Source: GWE2-40-63 sp041664345 (GTDB taxonomy: Bacteria; Bacteroidota; Bacteroidia; Bacteroidales; SZUA-534). Taken from it: a stretch of DNA of 64,000 bases. The stretch covers positions 12,885 through 76,884 of the forward strand of contig JBAYKX010000023.1 of the NCBI GenBank assembly GCA_041664345.1. Direction: 5' to 3'. The position numbers were made by a program, and so were the translations under genes. Below are positions 7,244 through 15,496 of this stretch, piece by piece. Position 1 is the stretch's first letter. The number at the start of each line of letters is the position of its first letter. The notes beneath the pieces are model-generated. The model was not told the DNA's origin. It saw nothing but the letters and a program-made list of their open reading frames with translations, and did no database searches.

Positions 7244-9571
7244 TTGAAAAAAATTCTAATTACCTTGAGTTTGATGCTAAGTTTGGTAGCAACAAATGCA
7301 ACGAAAGTTGACAGTTTATTGCATTTGATGAATCAAGCAACACTCAACCAAAAAACAGAATTGTACATTCAATTATCGGAATGTTTTTTGAATGATAGCA
7401 TTCCATTAGCATTGCAATACGCCCAAGAAGCATTGGTGGTTGCCACTCAATCAAAAAACACAATAATGCAAGCAGATGCATGGGTTGCTTTAGGCGAAGT
7501 TTACATTCACTCCAATAACTGTGACAGCGCCATCCATTTTTTTGATAAAGCAATTGATATTTATAAAAATGAGGAGGAAACTACGAAGTTTATTCAAGTT
7601 GGGATAAGGCAGAGTGAATGTATGAAGCAATTGGACAGATATGAAGACTCCAAAGAAGTATTAACTGGTTTAGTGGTTTTTGCACAAAAATGGAAAGAAT
7701 ATAAGCTGCTCAGTAAAATTTACGAACAGTTAGCTTATGCCTATTTCACTCAATCTGAGTTTGAAAAAACCATTGAAATAGCATTGAAAAGACTTGAAAT
7801 TGATAGTTTACTACAGGATAGTGTTGCCATAGCTGAAAATTACAACACCCTTTCGACTAATTTAAGAAAACTAGGCAAATATATTGAAGCCATAGCTTAT
7901 GCTAAAAAGGCATTGGATATTTTTGAAAAGAAAATGAATAGCGAAGGATTAGCCAATACTTATTCTACGATGGGGAGTATTTATTACTACAATGACGACT
8001 ATGACCAAGCCATCCGGCATTTTTTGAAATCGACCGAAATATGGGAAAAAAATGATCCAAACAACAGGTTAGCAGGAAATTACAATAATATTGGCAGTGT
8101 TTATATTGAGACGTTCAATTATGGAAAGGCACTGGAATATTATCAAAAAGCCTTGGTTCTTTACCGGAAGCAAAAGAAACGATATGTTGAAGCAATTCTT
8201 ACGGGTAATATTGGGTTGGCTTATCAAGGATTAGGTAATTATACCAAAGCAATGGATTATTTTACCGAATCGCTGACATTGCAAACCCAAGTTGGGAATA
8301 AAGAAGGAGTGATACATGCACTTACGAATATTGCTGGTTTACATTACAGAATTGGGAATTTTGTTGAATCACAAAATAGATATTATAAGGCGTTGGAAAT
8401 GGCTAAAGAGGGTGGCTTTAAGGCCGAAGAATTAAGTATTTACAAAGAATTAGCTGTTCTTGAAGAGGCTATGGGACATTTCGATAAAGCATTAGAAGCG
8501 CTAAAGGTTTACCAAGTGATAAAAGATACGTTGCAAAACCAGGAAGCCCGTACACAATTGAATGAATTTCAGGCACAGCTTGATTTGCAGGAACATAAAG
8601 CCGAAATAGTTATTTTGAACAAAGAAAATGAATTAGCGAATGTGATGGTAAAAAAACAACGGGTTTTCACTATTTCGGTGGTATTGGTTACTTTTTTATT
8701 ACTCATTTTAATAATCATAATCTCCTATGCGTTAAGGTTTAGCCGCAAAGCAAAACAGCTTCTTGAGATTCAAAACCATGAAATTGATAAACACAGAAAC
8801 GAGATACAGATAAAAAACAAACAATTCACCGATAGCATTGAGTATGCTGGCCGGGTTCAAAAAGCCTTGTTTTCGCCTTGGGAAGATTTGAAGGGTTTTT
8901 TTGATGGATTGTTTATAATCTCAAAACCACAAAATATTGTGAGTGGCGATTTTTATTGGTATAAATATACTGGCAGTAAACTTTATTTTGCTTTAGCCGA
9001 TTGCACCGGACATGGAGTTCCCGGAGCTTTTATGAGCGTGCTGGGCAATACCTTTTTAAATGAAGTGGTTGATGATAATTGTGATAAACCGGCTAATCAG
9101 GTTTTGAATGAATTGAGGGAAAAAATAAAAGCATCGCTGCACCAAGAGGGGATGAAAGGAAACACCGATGGAATGGATATTCTACTTTGTATTATTTCGC
9201 AAAACGACAGGATTTTGAGTTATTCTGGTGCCAATAACTCACTGTATTTAATCAGGAAAAATACCTTGATTGAGTATAAAGCGGATAAAATGACTATTTC
9301 GGTGAGCATGAAAGAATCTCCTTTTAATTCGGAAACAATAAATTTAGAACCGGGTGATCAGTTTTATCTTTCCAGCGATGGATATTACGACCAATTTGGA
9401 GGCAATAAAAATGAGAAAATAAGCCGTAACCGTTTTAAAGAGTGGTTAGTTCAAAATTGTGACAAGGCAATGAATGAGCAAGGTAAAGAGCTGGAACAGT
9501 TTTTTGAAACATGGAAAAACAATCAAGAGCAAACTGACGATATGATGGTTATTGGGTTTCGGATTAAATAG
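7244..9571 (+). CDS. TPR-repeat membrane sensor with SpoIIE/PP2C-type serine phosphatase domain
   Basis: A 775-residue signalling protein. A TTG start gives a signal peptide (MKKILITLSLMLSLVATNA); an internal ATG at residue 11 would spoil it. Residues about 35-430 hold eight or more tetratricopeptide repeats, for example NNIGSVYIETFNYGKALEYYQKAL. A coiled-coil (about 435-470), one transmembrane helix (about 475-497) and a second coiled coil follow. The SpoIIE-type PP2C domain (about 540-775) has metal-binding acidic residues in VSGDFYW, ADCTGHGVPGAFMS and the terminal DDMMVIGF. This layout (periplasmic TPR, cytoplasmic phosphatase) is frequent in Bacteroidota and is thought to dephosphorylate anti-sigma or anti-anti-sigma partners; no such partner is adjacent. 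It is 8 bp from murF-alr, so possibly cotranscribed. Confidence 0.92.
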   Translation: MKKILITLSLMLSLVATNATKVDSLLHLMNQATLNQKTELYIQLSECFLNDSIPLALQYAQEALVVATQSKNTIMQADAWVALGEVYIHSNNCDSAIHFFDKAIDIYKNEEETTKFIQVGIRQSECMKQLDRYEDSKEVLTGLVVFAQKWKEYKLLSKIYEQLAYAYFTQSEFEKTIEIALKRLEIDSLLQDSVAIAENYNTLSTNLRKLGKYIEAIAYAKKALDIFEKKMNSEGLANTYSTMGSIYYYNDDYDQAIRHFLKSTEIWEKNDPNNRLAGNYNNIGSVYIETFNYGKALEYYQKALVLYRKQKKRYVEAILTGNIGLAYQGLGNYTKAMDYFTESLTLQTQVGNKEGVIHALTNIAGLHYRIGNFVESQNRYYKALEMAKEGGFKAEELSIYKELAVLEEAMGHFDKALEALKVYQVIKDTLQNQEARTQLNEFQAQLDLQEHKAEIVILNKENELANVMVKKQRVFTISVVLVTFLLLILIIIISYALRFSRKAKQLLEIQNHEIDKHRNEIQIKNKQFTDSIEYAGRVQKALFSPWEDLKGFFDGLFIISKPQNIVSGDFYWYKYTGSKLYFALADCTGHGVPGAFMSVLGNTFLNEVVDDNCDKPANQVLNELREKIKASLHQEGMKGNTDGMDILLCIISQNDRILSYSGANNSLYLIRKNTLIEYKADKMTISVSMKESPFNSETINLEPGDQFYLSSDGYYDQFGGNKNEKISRNRFKEWLVQNCDKAMNEQGKELEQFFETWKNNQEQTDDMMVIGFRIK

Positions 9572-9579
9572 AATAAGCA

Positions 9580-12039
9580 ATGTTTTCGTATAACATTCAA
9601 GATATTTCTACTATAGTTGGCGGTGAATTGATTAAAGCATCGGGCGGCAAGATTTCGTATTTACTCATCGATAGCCGAAAGATTCTTTACCCCAGGGAAA
9701 GCCTATTTATTGCTTTACGGGGAACCCGAAACGATGGGCATCTGTTTATTGATGACTTATACAAAGCAGGAGTCAGGAATTATTTAGTTGAGGAATATCC
9801 AAAAGACAAGGAAGTTTATTCGCGGGCAAACTTTGTTAAGGTGGAAAATTCCTTTGAAGCCATGCAAAAACTGGTTATGTGGCACCGGTCATCCATTAAA
9901 GTTCCAGTGCTTGGAATTACGGGTAGCAACGGGAAAACAATTATAAAAGAATGGATTTACCAATGCTTGAGTCCCGAAAAATACGTAATCAGGAACCCAA
10001 AAAGTTTTAACAGTCAGGTTGGAGTTCCCCTTTCGGTATGGCACCTTACTCCAGAGGCCGACTTAGGAATTTTTGAAGCGGGAATTTCGCAACCCGGCGA
10101 AATGGAAGTTTTGCAACAAATAATTCAACCTACCATTGGTATTTTCACGAATATTGGTGATGCACATCAGGAAAATTTTAATTCGCTGGAGCAAAAGATT
10201 GATGAAAAACTCAAGCTTTTTTCAAAGGTAAAAGCCTTAATTTACTGCTCCGATCAAGAATTGGTACATTCCAAAATTGAGCCGTTAAGCAAAAAAGGAA
10301 TCCAGCTTTTTTCATGGGGCGTATCCTTTAAGGCCAATCTACAAATAAGGCAAATAGTGCATCAACAAAACCAAACGGTAATTACCGGATCCCATAAAAA
10401 TGACAATCTATCAATAACGATTCCTTTTACCGATAAGGCTTCGGTTGAAAATGCCATTCATACCTGGTGTTTTATGTTATTGATGGGCTATTCAAATGAT
10501 TTTATTTCGTTTAAGCTCAGTAAACTCGAAAATGTGGCCATGAGGCTGGAGCTTAAAGAAGGGAGCAATCAATGCACCATTATTAACGATAGTTATAATT
10601 CCGACTTAGAATCGTTGCACATTGCCCTCGATTTTTTATCGTACCAGAACCAACACAAACAAAAGGTTCTCATATTATCGGATATTGCGCAAAGCGGATA
10701 TCCTAAAAATGAGTTGTACCAATTAGTAGCCAATGTAGTGCGACAAAAAAAGATTGACCGGTTGATTGGTATTGGTAACGATATTAGTGAATTTAGAACC
10801 TTGTTTGAGACGCGTAAAGAATTCTACCCCACAACCAAAGCATATTTGGAAACCAACGAATGGCAAAAATTGCATGATTGTACCATATTACTCAAGGGAG
10901 CGCGGGTTTTTGCATTTGAGCAAATTGGGCAATTGCTTCAGAAACAAAACCACCGGACCATTTTTGAAATTGACCTGAATGCCATTGAATACAACATCAA
11001 TTATTTTAAGAAACTACTTCGTCCGGCTACTGGAATTATAGCTATGCTCAAAGCATCCGGTTATGGAAGTGGAACCCACGAAATCGCCAATTTGTGCCAG
11101 TATCAGAGGGTTGCGGCCATTGCCGTAGCTTTTCCCGATGAAGGAATAGAACTCCGACAACATGGAATTAAAACTCCAATTTGGGTAATGAACCCCGAAG
11201 AAGAGAGTTTTGCCGGAATGATTGAAAATAAGCTGGAACCCCAGATTTATAATTTACGGTCGTTGATTGAGTTTAATAAAATGGCCGGACAGTATGCAAC
11301 AAAACCTTTTCCCATTCATATAAAATTAGATACCGGTATGCACCGATCCGGTTTCTTAAAAGAAGATTTGAATGAATTGTTGAATATTTTGCAGCAATCG
11401 GAACATGTGAAAGTAGCCACCCTATTTTCCCATTTAGCATCAGCCGATGAGCCGGAACAAGATGAATTTACCCTGGGTCAAATTAAACTTTTTGAGCAAA
11501 TGAGCCAGGCTATAATGCAACAATTCAACTATCCAATTAAAAGGCATATTTTAAACTCTGCTGGAGTTGAACGGTTTGCTGAACATCAGTTTGATATGGT
11601 GCGGTTGGGCATTGGAATGTATGGTATTAGTTCAATTAATGCCCAATTGGCTCAGGCCGGAACCCTTACTAGTTCAATTATTCAGCTTAAGAAGATAGTA
11701 AAAGGGCAAACAGTTGGCTATTCCCGAAAAGGAAAAGTCACGGTTGACTCAGTAATTGCTACCGTTCCTGTGGGTTATGCCGACGGATTGCGGCGTATTT
11801 TAAGCAATGGGGTTGGAAAAGTATGGATTAACGGACGTTTGGCACCTATAATTGGAAATGTTTGTATGGATATGTGCATGATTGATGTTACCGGGTTGGA
11901 TGTTAATGAGGGCGACCGGATTGAGATATTTGGGAAACACTTGCCGGTAAACCAATTGGCGGAGTGGATGCAAACCATTCCTTACGAAGTTTTAACAGGA
12001 ATTTCAAGTCGGGTTAAACGGACTTATCATACAGAATAA
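9580..12039 (+). CDS. Bifunctional UDP-MurNAc-tripeptide:D-alanyl-D-alanine ligase / alanine racemase
   Basis: A natural fusion of two peptidoglycan-precursor enzymes (819 residues). Residues 1 to about 455 are MurF: N-terminal uridine-binding part, ATP P-loop GITGSNGKT (112-120), and Mur ligase central and C-terminal domains. Residues about 458-819 are a fold-type III PLP alanine racemase (Alr) with PLP lysine 491 in AMLKASGYGSG, the RLGIGMYGI segment, and VGYADGLRR carrying the catalytic tyrosine. The fusion makes D-Ala and joins D-Ala-D-Ala to UDP-MurNAc-tripeptide in one polypeptide; such MurF-Alr fusions are known in Bacteroidota. The usual GKTTTKE reads GKTIIKE here, a tolerated change. 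The stop codon overlaps the start of the next methyltransferase by 1 bp, which indicates translational coupling. Confidence 0.96.
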   Translation: MFSYNIQDISTIVGGELIKASGGKISYLLIDSRKILYPRESLFIALRGTRNDGHLFIDDLYKAGVRNYLVEEYPKDKEVYSRANFVKVENSFEAMQKLVMWHRSSIKVPVLGITGSNGKTIIKEWIYQCLSPEKYVIRNPKSFNSQVGVPLSVWHLTPEADLGIFEAGISQPGEMEVLQQIIQPTIGIFTNIGDAHQENFNSLEQKIDEKLKLFSKVKALIYCSDQELVHSKIEPLSKKGIQLFSWGVSFKANLQIRQIVHQQNQTVITGSHKNDNLSITIPFTDKASVENAIHTWCFMLLMGYSNDFISFKLSKLENVAMRLELKEGSNQCTIINDSYNSDLESLHIALDFLSYQNQHKQKVLILSDIAQSGYPKNELYQLVANVVRQKKIDRLIGIGNDISEFRTLFETRKEFYPTTKAYLETNEWQKLHDCTILLKGARVFAFEQIGQLLQKQNHRTIFEIDLNAIEYNINYFKKLLRPATGIIAMLKASGYGSGTHEIANLCQYQRVAAIAVAFPDEGIELRQHGIKTPIWVMNPEEESFAGMIENKLEPQIYNLRSLIEFNKMAGQYATKPFPIHIKLDTGMHRSGFLKEDLNELLNILQQSEHVKVATLFSHLASADEPEQDEFTLGQIKLFEQMSQAIMQQFNYPIKRHILNSAGVERFAEHQFDMVRLGIGMYGISSINAQLAQAGTLTSSIIQLKKIVKGQTVGYSRKGKVTVDSVIATVPVGYADGLRRILSNGVGKVWINGRLAPIIGNVCMDMCMIDVTGLDVNEGDRIEIFGKHLPVNQLAEWMQTIPYEVLTGISSRVKRTYHTE

Positions 12040-12776
12040 TGCTTATAAAAACAACCAATGATGCCATGGGGCTTGCCCTTGTTGATTTTATGCAAAAGGG
12101 AAAAGCAAAAAAACTGTTTATTGATTCCAATATCGCGGAAACTGATGTGATTCCTGTGGAGTATTTATTTAGAGATTTTTCTGAGATGCCTCCCATTGAG
12201 CAAGTTGCTTTGAATAATTGCCATGGAAAAGTGCTCGATGTTGGCGCAGCTGCTGGATCGCATAGTTTGTGGTTGCAAAAAAACGGATTTCGGGTAACGG
12301 CTATGGATATTTCGGAGTTGGCTTGCCAAGTAATGAAGCAACGGGGAATTGAAGAAGTGTCGCTGGCCGATTTTTTTGAATACCAAAACCAACATAAGTT
12401 CAACACGTTACTGTTTTTAATGAACGGAATTGGTATTTGTGGCCAATTGGAAAATCTGCCTAATTTTTTTAATCAATGTAAAAATCTGTTGGCCGAAGGG
12501 GGTCAATTACTCATCGATTCGTCGGATTTAATTTACATGTATGGCGACGAGGAAGAAGGGTATGTTATTGATTTAAATGATTCCTATTATGGCGAAGTGG
12601 AATACGTTATGCGTTACGGAAAAATTAAAAGTCCACCGTTCAATTGGTTGTTCGTTGATGCGAACACGCTTACTGAATATGCGAATCAGGCTGGTTTTAC
12701 CTGCGATATATTGGTTGAGGGAAATCACTTTGATTATTTAGCGCGGCTGACTTTAAAAAAGGTTTCATTGGGATAG
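12039..12776 (+). CDS. Class I SAM-dependent methyltransferase
   Basis: A 245-residue cytosolic protein with a Rossmann methyltransferase fold. Motif I is VLDVGAAAGSHSLWL (about 67-81), followed by the acidic residue of VTAMDIS that binds the SAM ribose, and later FLMNGIGICGQLENLP and GGQLLIDSSDL in motif IV/V positions. No substrate-specific domain is recognisable; small-molecule, lipid or protein substrates are all possible. The start ATG overlaps the stop of murF-alr (TAATG), so it is translated from the same message. That links its regulation, though not necessarily its chemistry, to cell-wall precursor synthesis. Similar methyltransferases are often annotated only as Methyltransf_11/25. 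Confidence 0.85.
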   Translation: MLIKTTNDAMGLALVDFMQKGKAKKLFIDSNIAETDVIPVEYLFRDFSEMPPIEQVALNNCHGKVLDVGAAAGSHSLWLQKNGFRVTAMDISELACQVMKQRGIEEVSLADFFEYQNQHKFNTLLFLMNGIGICGQLENLPNFFNQCKNLLAEGGQLLIDSSDLIYMYGDEEEGYVIDLNDSYYGEVEYVMRYGKIKSPPFNWLFVDANTLTEYANQAGFTCDILVEGNHFDYLARLTLKKVSLG

Positions 12777-13200
12777 AATGATACTGATTGCAAGATTTCA
12801 AAAAAAAGAGGACCGTTGGCTAATTCTTTTTTAGAAGGGATGAGTATATCTAAATTCTTACCAAATATTCCCCAGATTCAATTTCAGGATTGCTATCTTG
12901 TCGAATCTTAGATAAGAACGTTGCGGTGGCCTGATAAAACTGCGGGCTGGCGGTAGGGTGAACCCCTCATGCACCTGTATATGCAATAATTAACTTACTG
13001 TTTGGAAGAGCGGGTGTTGAAACTTGCAGCGCCCCTGAGCTATCTCCGAGTCATTGGGGCAGGCCGCTGCAAGAAATTGAAAACTGGAATAATGGCAAAG
13101 GTGAATATATGGAAAATGGGAAAATGAGGATTTTTTTGATATTTTGCAACGTGATAACCAGCGACAAATATATATACAACAAAACAACTATTTTTTTTAA
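12777..13200. other. Gene-free interval with a GCAGC-type hairpin repeat
   Basis: A 424-bp interval with no credible coding region. The recognisable content is a hairpin at 13,023-13,073: CTTGCAGC pairs with GCTGCAAG, and inside it GCCCC pairs with GGGGC. It is followed by a GAAATTGAAAACTGGAATAA stretch. The same hairpin-plus-tail pattern recurs at 15.0, 15.2 and 23.7 kb, so this is the most diverged member of a dispersed family. The promoter of the next gene must lie in the AT-rich last 100 bp, but I see no clean TAnnTTTG element. Confidence 0.6.
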
Positions 13201-15003
13201 ATGAACCCTACTCAAATAGAAACCTACCGGAAGCGGATTGATCAGTTTGCCATTGAATTGAAAACTGCCAAACAAAGACATGCTCTTGTTTCCATCATTC
13301 GGTTATTTTGTATTATTGGAATTTTAGTTTCGTGGTTTTGGGTGTTTACAATCAATCCCTGGTTGGGTTCATTTTTAGGAAATTTTTTAATTGTCCTATT
13401 CCTCATTTTGCTTAAAGTTCATAAAACAATTGAAGAAAAACGGGACTTCCTAATCCAATTGATTGAAATTAACCAAAAAGAACTGGATTGCTGCCAAGGG
13501 ATATTTAGCCAATTTGAAGGAGGAGAGGAATTTGTTGATACCAACCATCCGTATTCTTACGATATGGATTTATTTGGTGCCGGGTCATTGTTCCAATACA
13601 TTAACCGCACTGTCACAAATAAGGGCAAGGAGCTTTTGGCCAATTGGCTTCAGAATATACCCTTGGATGAAACAACAATTTTGAAAAACCAAAAAGCTAT
13701 AAGGGAACTTGTTCCACAACTTTCGTTTCGTCAAAAGTTCAGGGCTTATGGAAAAGTATTTCAAACAAAGGCTGAAGACGAGAGTATGGTTCATCGTTGG
13801 ATGTTTCTCCCTTCGTTTTTTAAACGGGCAAAGGTTGCTTCAACAATACTTTGGATAGTACCTGCAATTAATATTTGTATTTTAATCCTCGCTATTTTTG
13901 GTTTTATAGGATGGTCAGTTTTTACAGTTACCATCATTGTTAACTTAGCAATTGTCGGAAGTCGCTTAAAGCAATTCAATGAGGCTTATGCGCTGCTCAC
14001 CAAAAGTCACGGCAGCTTAAAACGAATGGAGCAATTGTTGCTTCTGGTAGAATCGCTGAACCCTGAATGCAGGTTGAGTAAAGAGTTGTTAAGCCTTTTA
14101 CATAAAAACCAAATACCGGCAAGTCGTCAAATTAATAAGTTAACAAAACTTTTAGATGGACTTGATAACCGGAATAATATTTTGATAGGAATACTGCTAA
14201 ATTCCTTATTATTATGGGATTGGCAATACCTTTTTAGGATAGAAAAATGGGCTCAAAGCCACCGAACCGATTACGATAATTGGATTTATACCATAGGATA
14301 TTTTGACGCTTTGAATTGCTTGGCTAATTTTTCATTCAACAATTCCGATTTTACCTTTCCGGAAATAGTGCCTGTTGGATTCCAACTGAGTGCTGTTGAA
14401 ATGGGTCATCCTTTATTACTCAAAGAAGATAGAATCTGCAACAATTTTGACCTTTCCGGACAGCCCAGGTATGCCATTGTTACGGGTGCTAATATGGCCG
14501 GCAAAAGCACTTTTTTAAGAACTGTGGGAGTAAATCTGATTTTAGCCGGATGTGGAGCCCCGGTTTGCGCCAAAGAATTTAAAGTTACTCCGCTGCCCTT
14601 GTATTCAAGTATGCGAACGGAAGATTCGTTGATGAAACATGAATCGTATTTTTATGCCGAACTTAAGCGATTGCAGCGCATTGTTCATGAGTTGGATAAA
14701 GGCCGTAAATTATTTATTGTTTTGGATGAAATTTTGCGGGGCACCAATTCTGAGGACAAGCGCAAAGGTTCCATTGGGTTTGTAAAAAAGATTACCGAAA
14801 AAATGGCTTATGGTTTGGTGGCTACCCACGACTTGGAGCTGGCAAAATTGGCCGAACAACTGCCGCAACTATTTACTGCAATATGCTTCGAAGTAACTCT
14901 AAATAACAATGAATTGGAATTCGATTATAAGCTGCAGCCGGGAGTTACACAAAATATGAATGCTTCCTTTTTAATGCAACGGATGGGGATTATTGATATA
15001 TGA
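13201..15003 (+). CDS. Membrane-anchored MutS-family ATPase
   Basis: A 600-residue protein whose C-terminal third is a MutS domain V ATPase: Walker A TGANMAGKSTFLRTVG (about 427-442), Walker B with LFIVLDEILRGTNSEDKRKG (about 501-520), and the ATHDLELAKL switch. The N-terminal mismatch-recognition and connector domains of MutS1 are absent. Instead there are two hydrophobic helices at about 28-66 and two more at about 218-255, which predicts an integral membrane protein with the ATPase in the cytosol. Core/lever-like helices (about 95-420) remain. This class is found in Bacteroidota and is sometimes annotated 'DNA mismatch repair protein MutS'; a role in ordinary mismatch repair is doubtful. 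The 3' end is partially duplicated at 15,472-15,498 beyond a block of repeats. Confidence 0.88.
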   Translation: MNPTQIETYRKRIDQFAIELKTAKQRHALVSIIRLFCIIGILVSWFWVFTINPWLGSFLGNFLIVLFLILLKVHKTIEEKRDFLIQLIEINQKELDCCQGIFSQFEGGEEFVDTNHPYSYDMDLFGAGSLFQYINRTVTNKGKELLANWLQNIPLDETTILKNQKAIRELVPQLSFRQKFRAYGKVFQTKAEDESMVHRWMFLPSFFKRAKVASTILWIVPAINICILILAIFGFIGWSVFTVTIIVNLAIVGSRLKQFNEAYALLTKSHGSLKRMEQLLLLVESLNPECRLSKELLSLLHKNQIPASRQINKLTKLLDGLDNRNNILIGILLNSLLLWDWQYLFRIEKWAQSHRTDYDNWIYTIGYFDALNCLANFSFNNSDFTFPEIVPVGFQLSAVEMGHPLLLKEDRICNNFDLSGQPRYAIVTGANMAGKSTFLRTVGVNLILAGCGAPVCAKEFKVTPLPLYSSMRTEDSLMKHESYFYAELKRLQRIVHELDKGRKLFIVLDEILRGTNSEDKRKGSIGFVKKITEKMAYGLVATHDLELAKLAEQLPQLFTAICFEVTLNNNELEFDYKLQPGVTQNMNASFLMQRMGIIDI

Positions 15004-15068
15004 GTAGGGAACTTGCAGCGCCTGCTGCGAGAGATTGGAAAACTGGGATGATTGGAAAATGGGAAAGG

Positions 15069-15164
15069 GTTGCCAGGTTACAAGGCTGCAGGGTAGAAAG
15101 GTAGCAGGGTTACAAGGTAACAAGGGAACAAGGTGGCCGGGTTACAGGGTTACAAGGTGGGAAA
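15069..15164. repeat. Degenerate 8-nt tandem array (GTTACAAG type)
   Basis: Twelve consecutive 8-nt units in exact register: GTTGCCAG, GTTACAAG, GCTGCAGG, GTAGAAAG, GTAGCAGG, GTTACAAG, GTAACAAG, GGAACAAG, GTGGCCGG, GTTACAGG, GTTACAAG, GTGGGAAA. Units differ by substitutions but none has an insertion or deletion. The same unit occurs at 23,670-23,701 and, inverted, at 60,189-60,244. Confidence 0.85.
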
Positions 15165-15279
15165 TTAGGAACGTTGGAACTTGCAGCGCCTGCTGCGAGA
15201 CAAGCTGCTGCGAGAGATTGGAAAATTGGAGCAATGAACATAAAAAATACCCACCCCAGTAAATTTCAAGAACCTACCG

Positions 15280-15461
15280 CAGGGAAATCGCTTTTAAGAA
15301 TTTCAATTTTAAACACGCTTTTTCGGCGCATGGTTTTTCACAATTTCAATTAAACTGTAGTGCTTGCGCCGATTTTATACCGCAAATTCATATACCCCGA
15401 GTTGAAACTCGGGACTATTCATATTAAATCCCTCCGGGATTTCTTAAAAGCGAATTCCCTG
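15280..15461 (+). mobile_element. MITE-like element, family B, copy 1, with 21-bp TIRs and 10-bp target duplication
   Basis: A 182-bp non-coding element. Its ends are CAGGGAAATCGCTTTTAAGAA and the reverse complement of CAGGGAATTCGCTTTTAAGAA, a 21-bp terminal inverted repeat with one mismatch. It is flanked by the direct repeat GAACCTACCG at 15,270-15,279 and 15,462-15,471, which looks like a target-site duplication. Internal hairpins are CCCGAG-TTGAAA-CTCGGG and AAATCCC-TCC-GGGATTT. A second copy in inverse orientation lies near 47.8 kb. No transposase is encoded, so mobility would be in trans. Confidence 0.8.
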
Positions 15462-15496
15462 GAACCTACCGGGATGGGGATTATTGAATAGGGAAC

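Larger units (their letters stand above)
15004..15471. repeat. Composite repeat block between two copies of the mutS-like 3' end
   Basis: A gene-free block of two GCAGC hairpins (15,015-15,028 and 15,183-15,196, each followed by GAGATTGGAAAA), an 8-nt periodic array and one MITE-like element. It is bracketed by direct copies of GGATGGGGATTATTGA plus TAGGGAACTT: 14,981-15,014 (covering the last codons of the MutS-like gene) and 15,472-15,498 (reaching the stop of the convergent surface-protein gene). A 75-codon open frame here is only the periodic repeat read through and is not a gene. Confidence 0.75.

Noticed and set aside
13023..13073. Strong terminator between the methyltransferase and mutS-like genes
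   Set aside because: Stem is good but no T tract follows on either strand; the matching copies at 15.0 and 23.7 kb mark it as a repeat.
15035..15262. 75-codon open frame rich in Gly/Arg/Lys
   Set aside because: It is the 8-nt repeat and hairpin sequence read in one frame; there is no ribosome-binding site and no homologous pattern.
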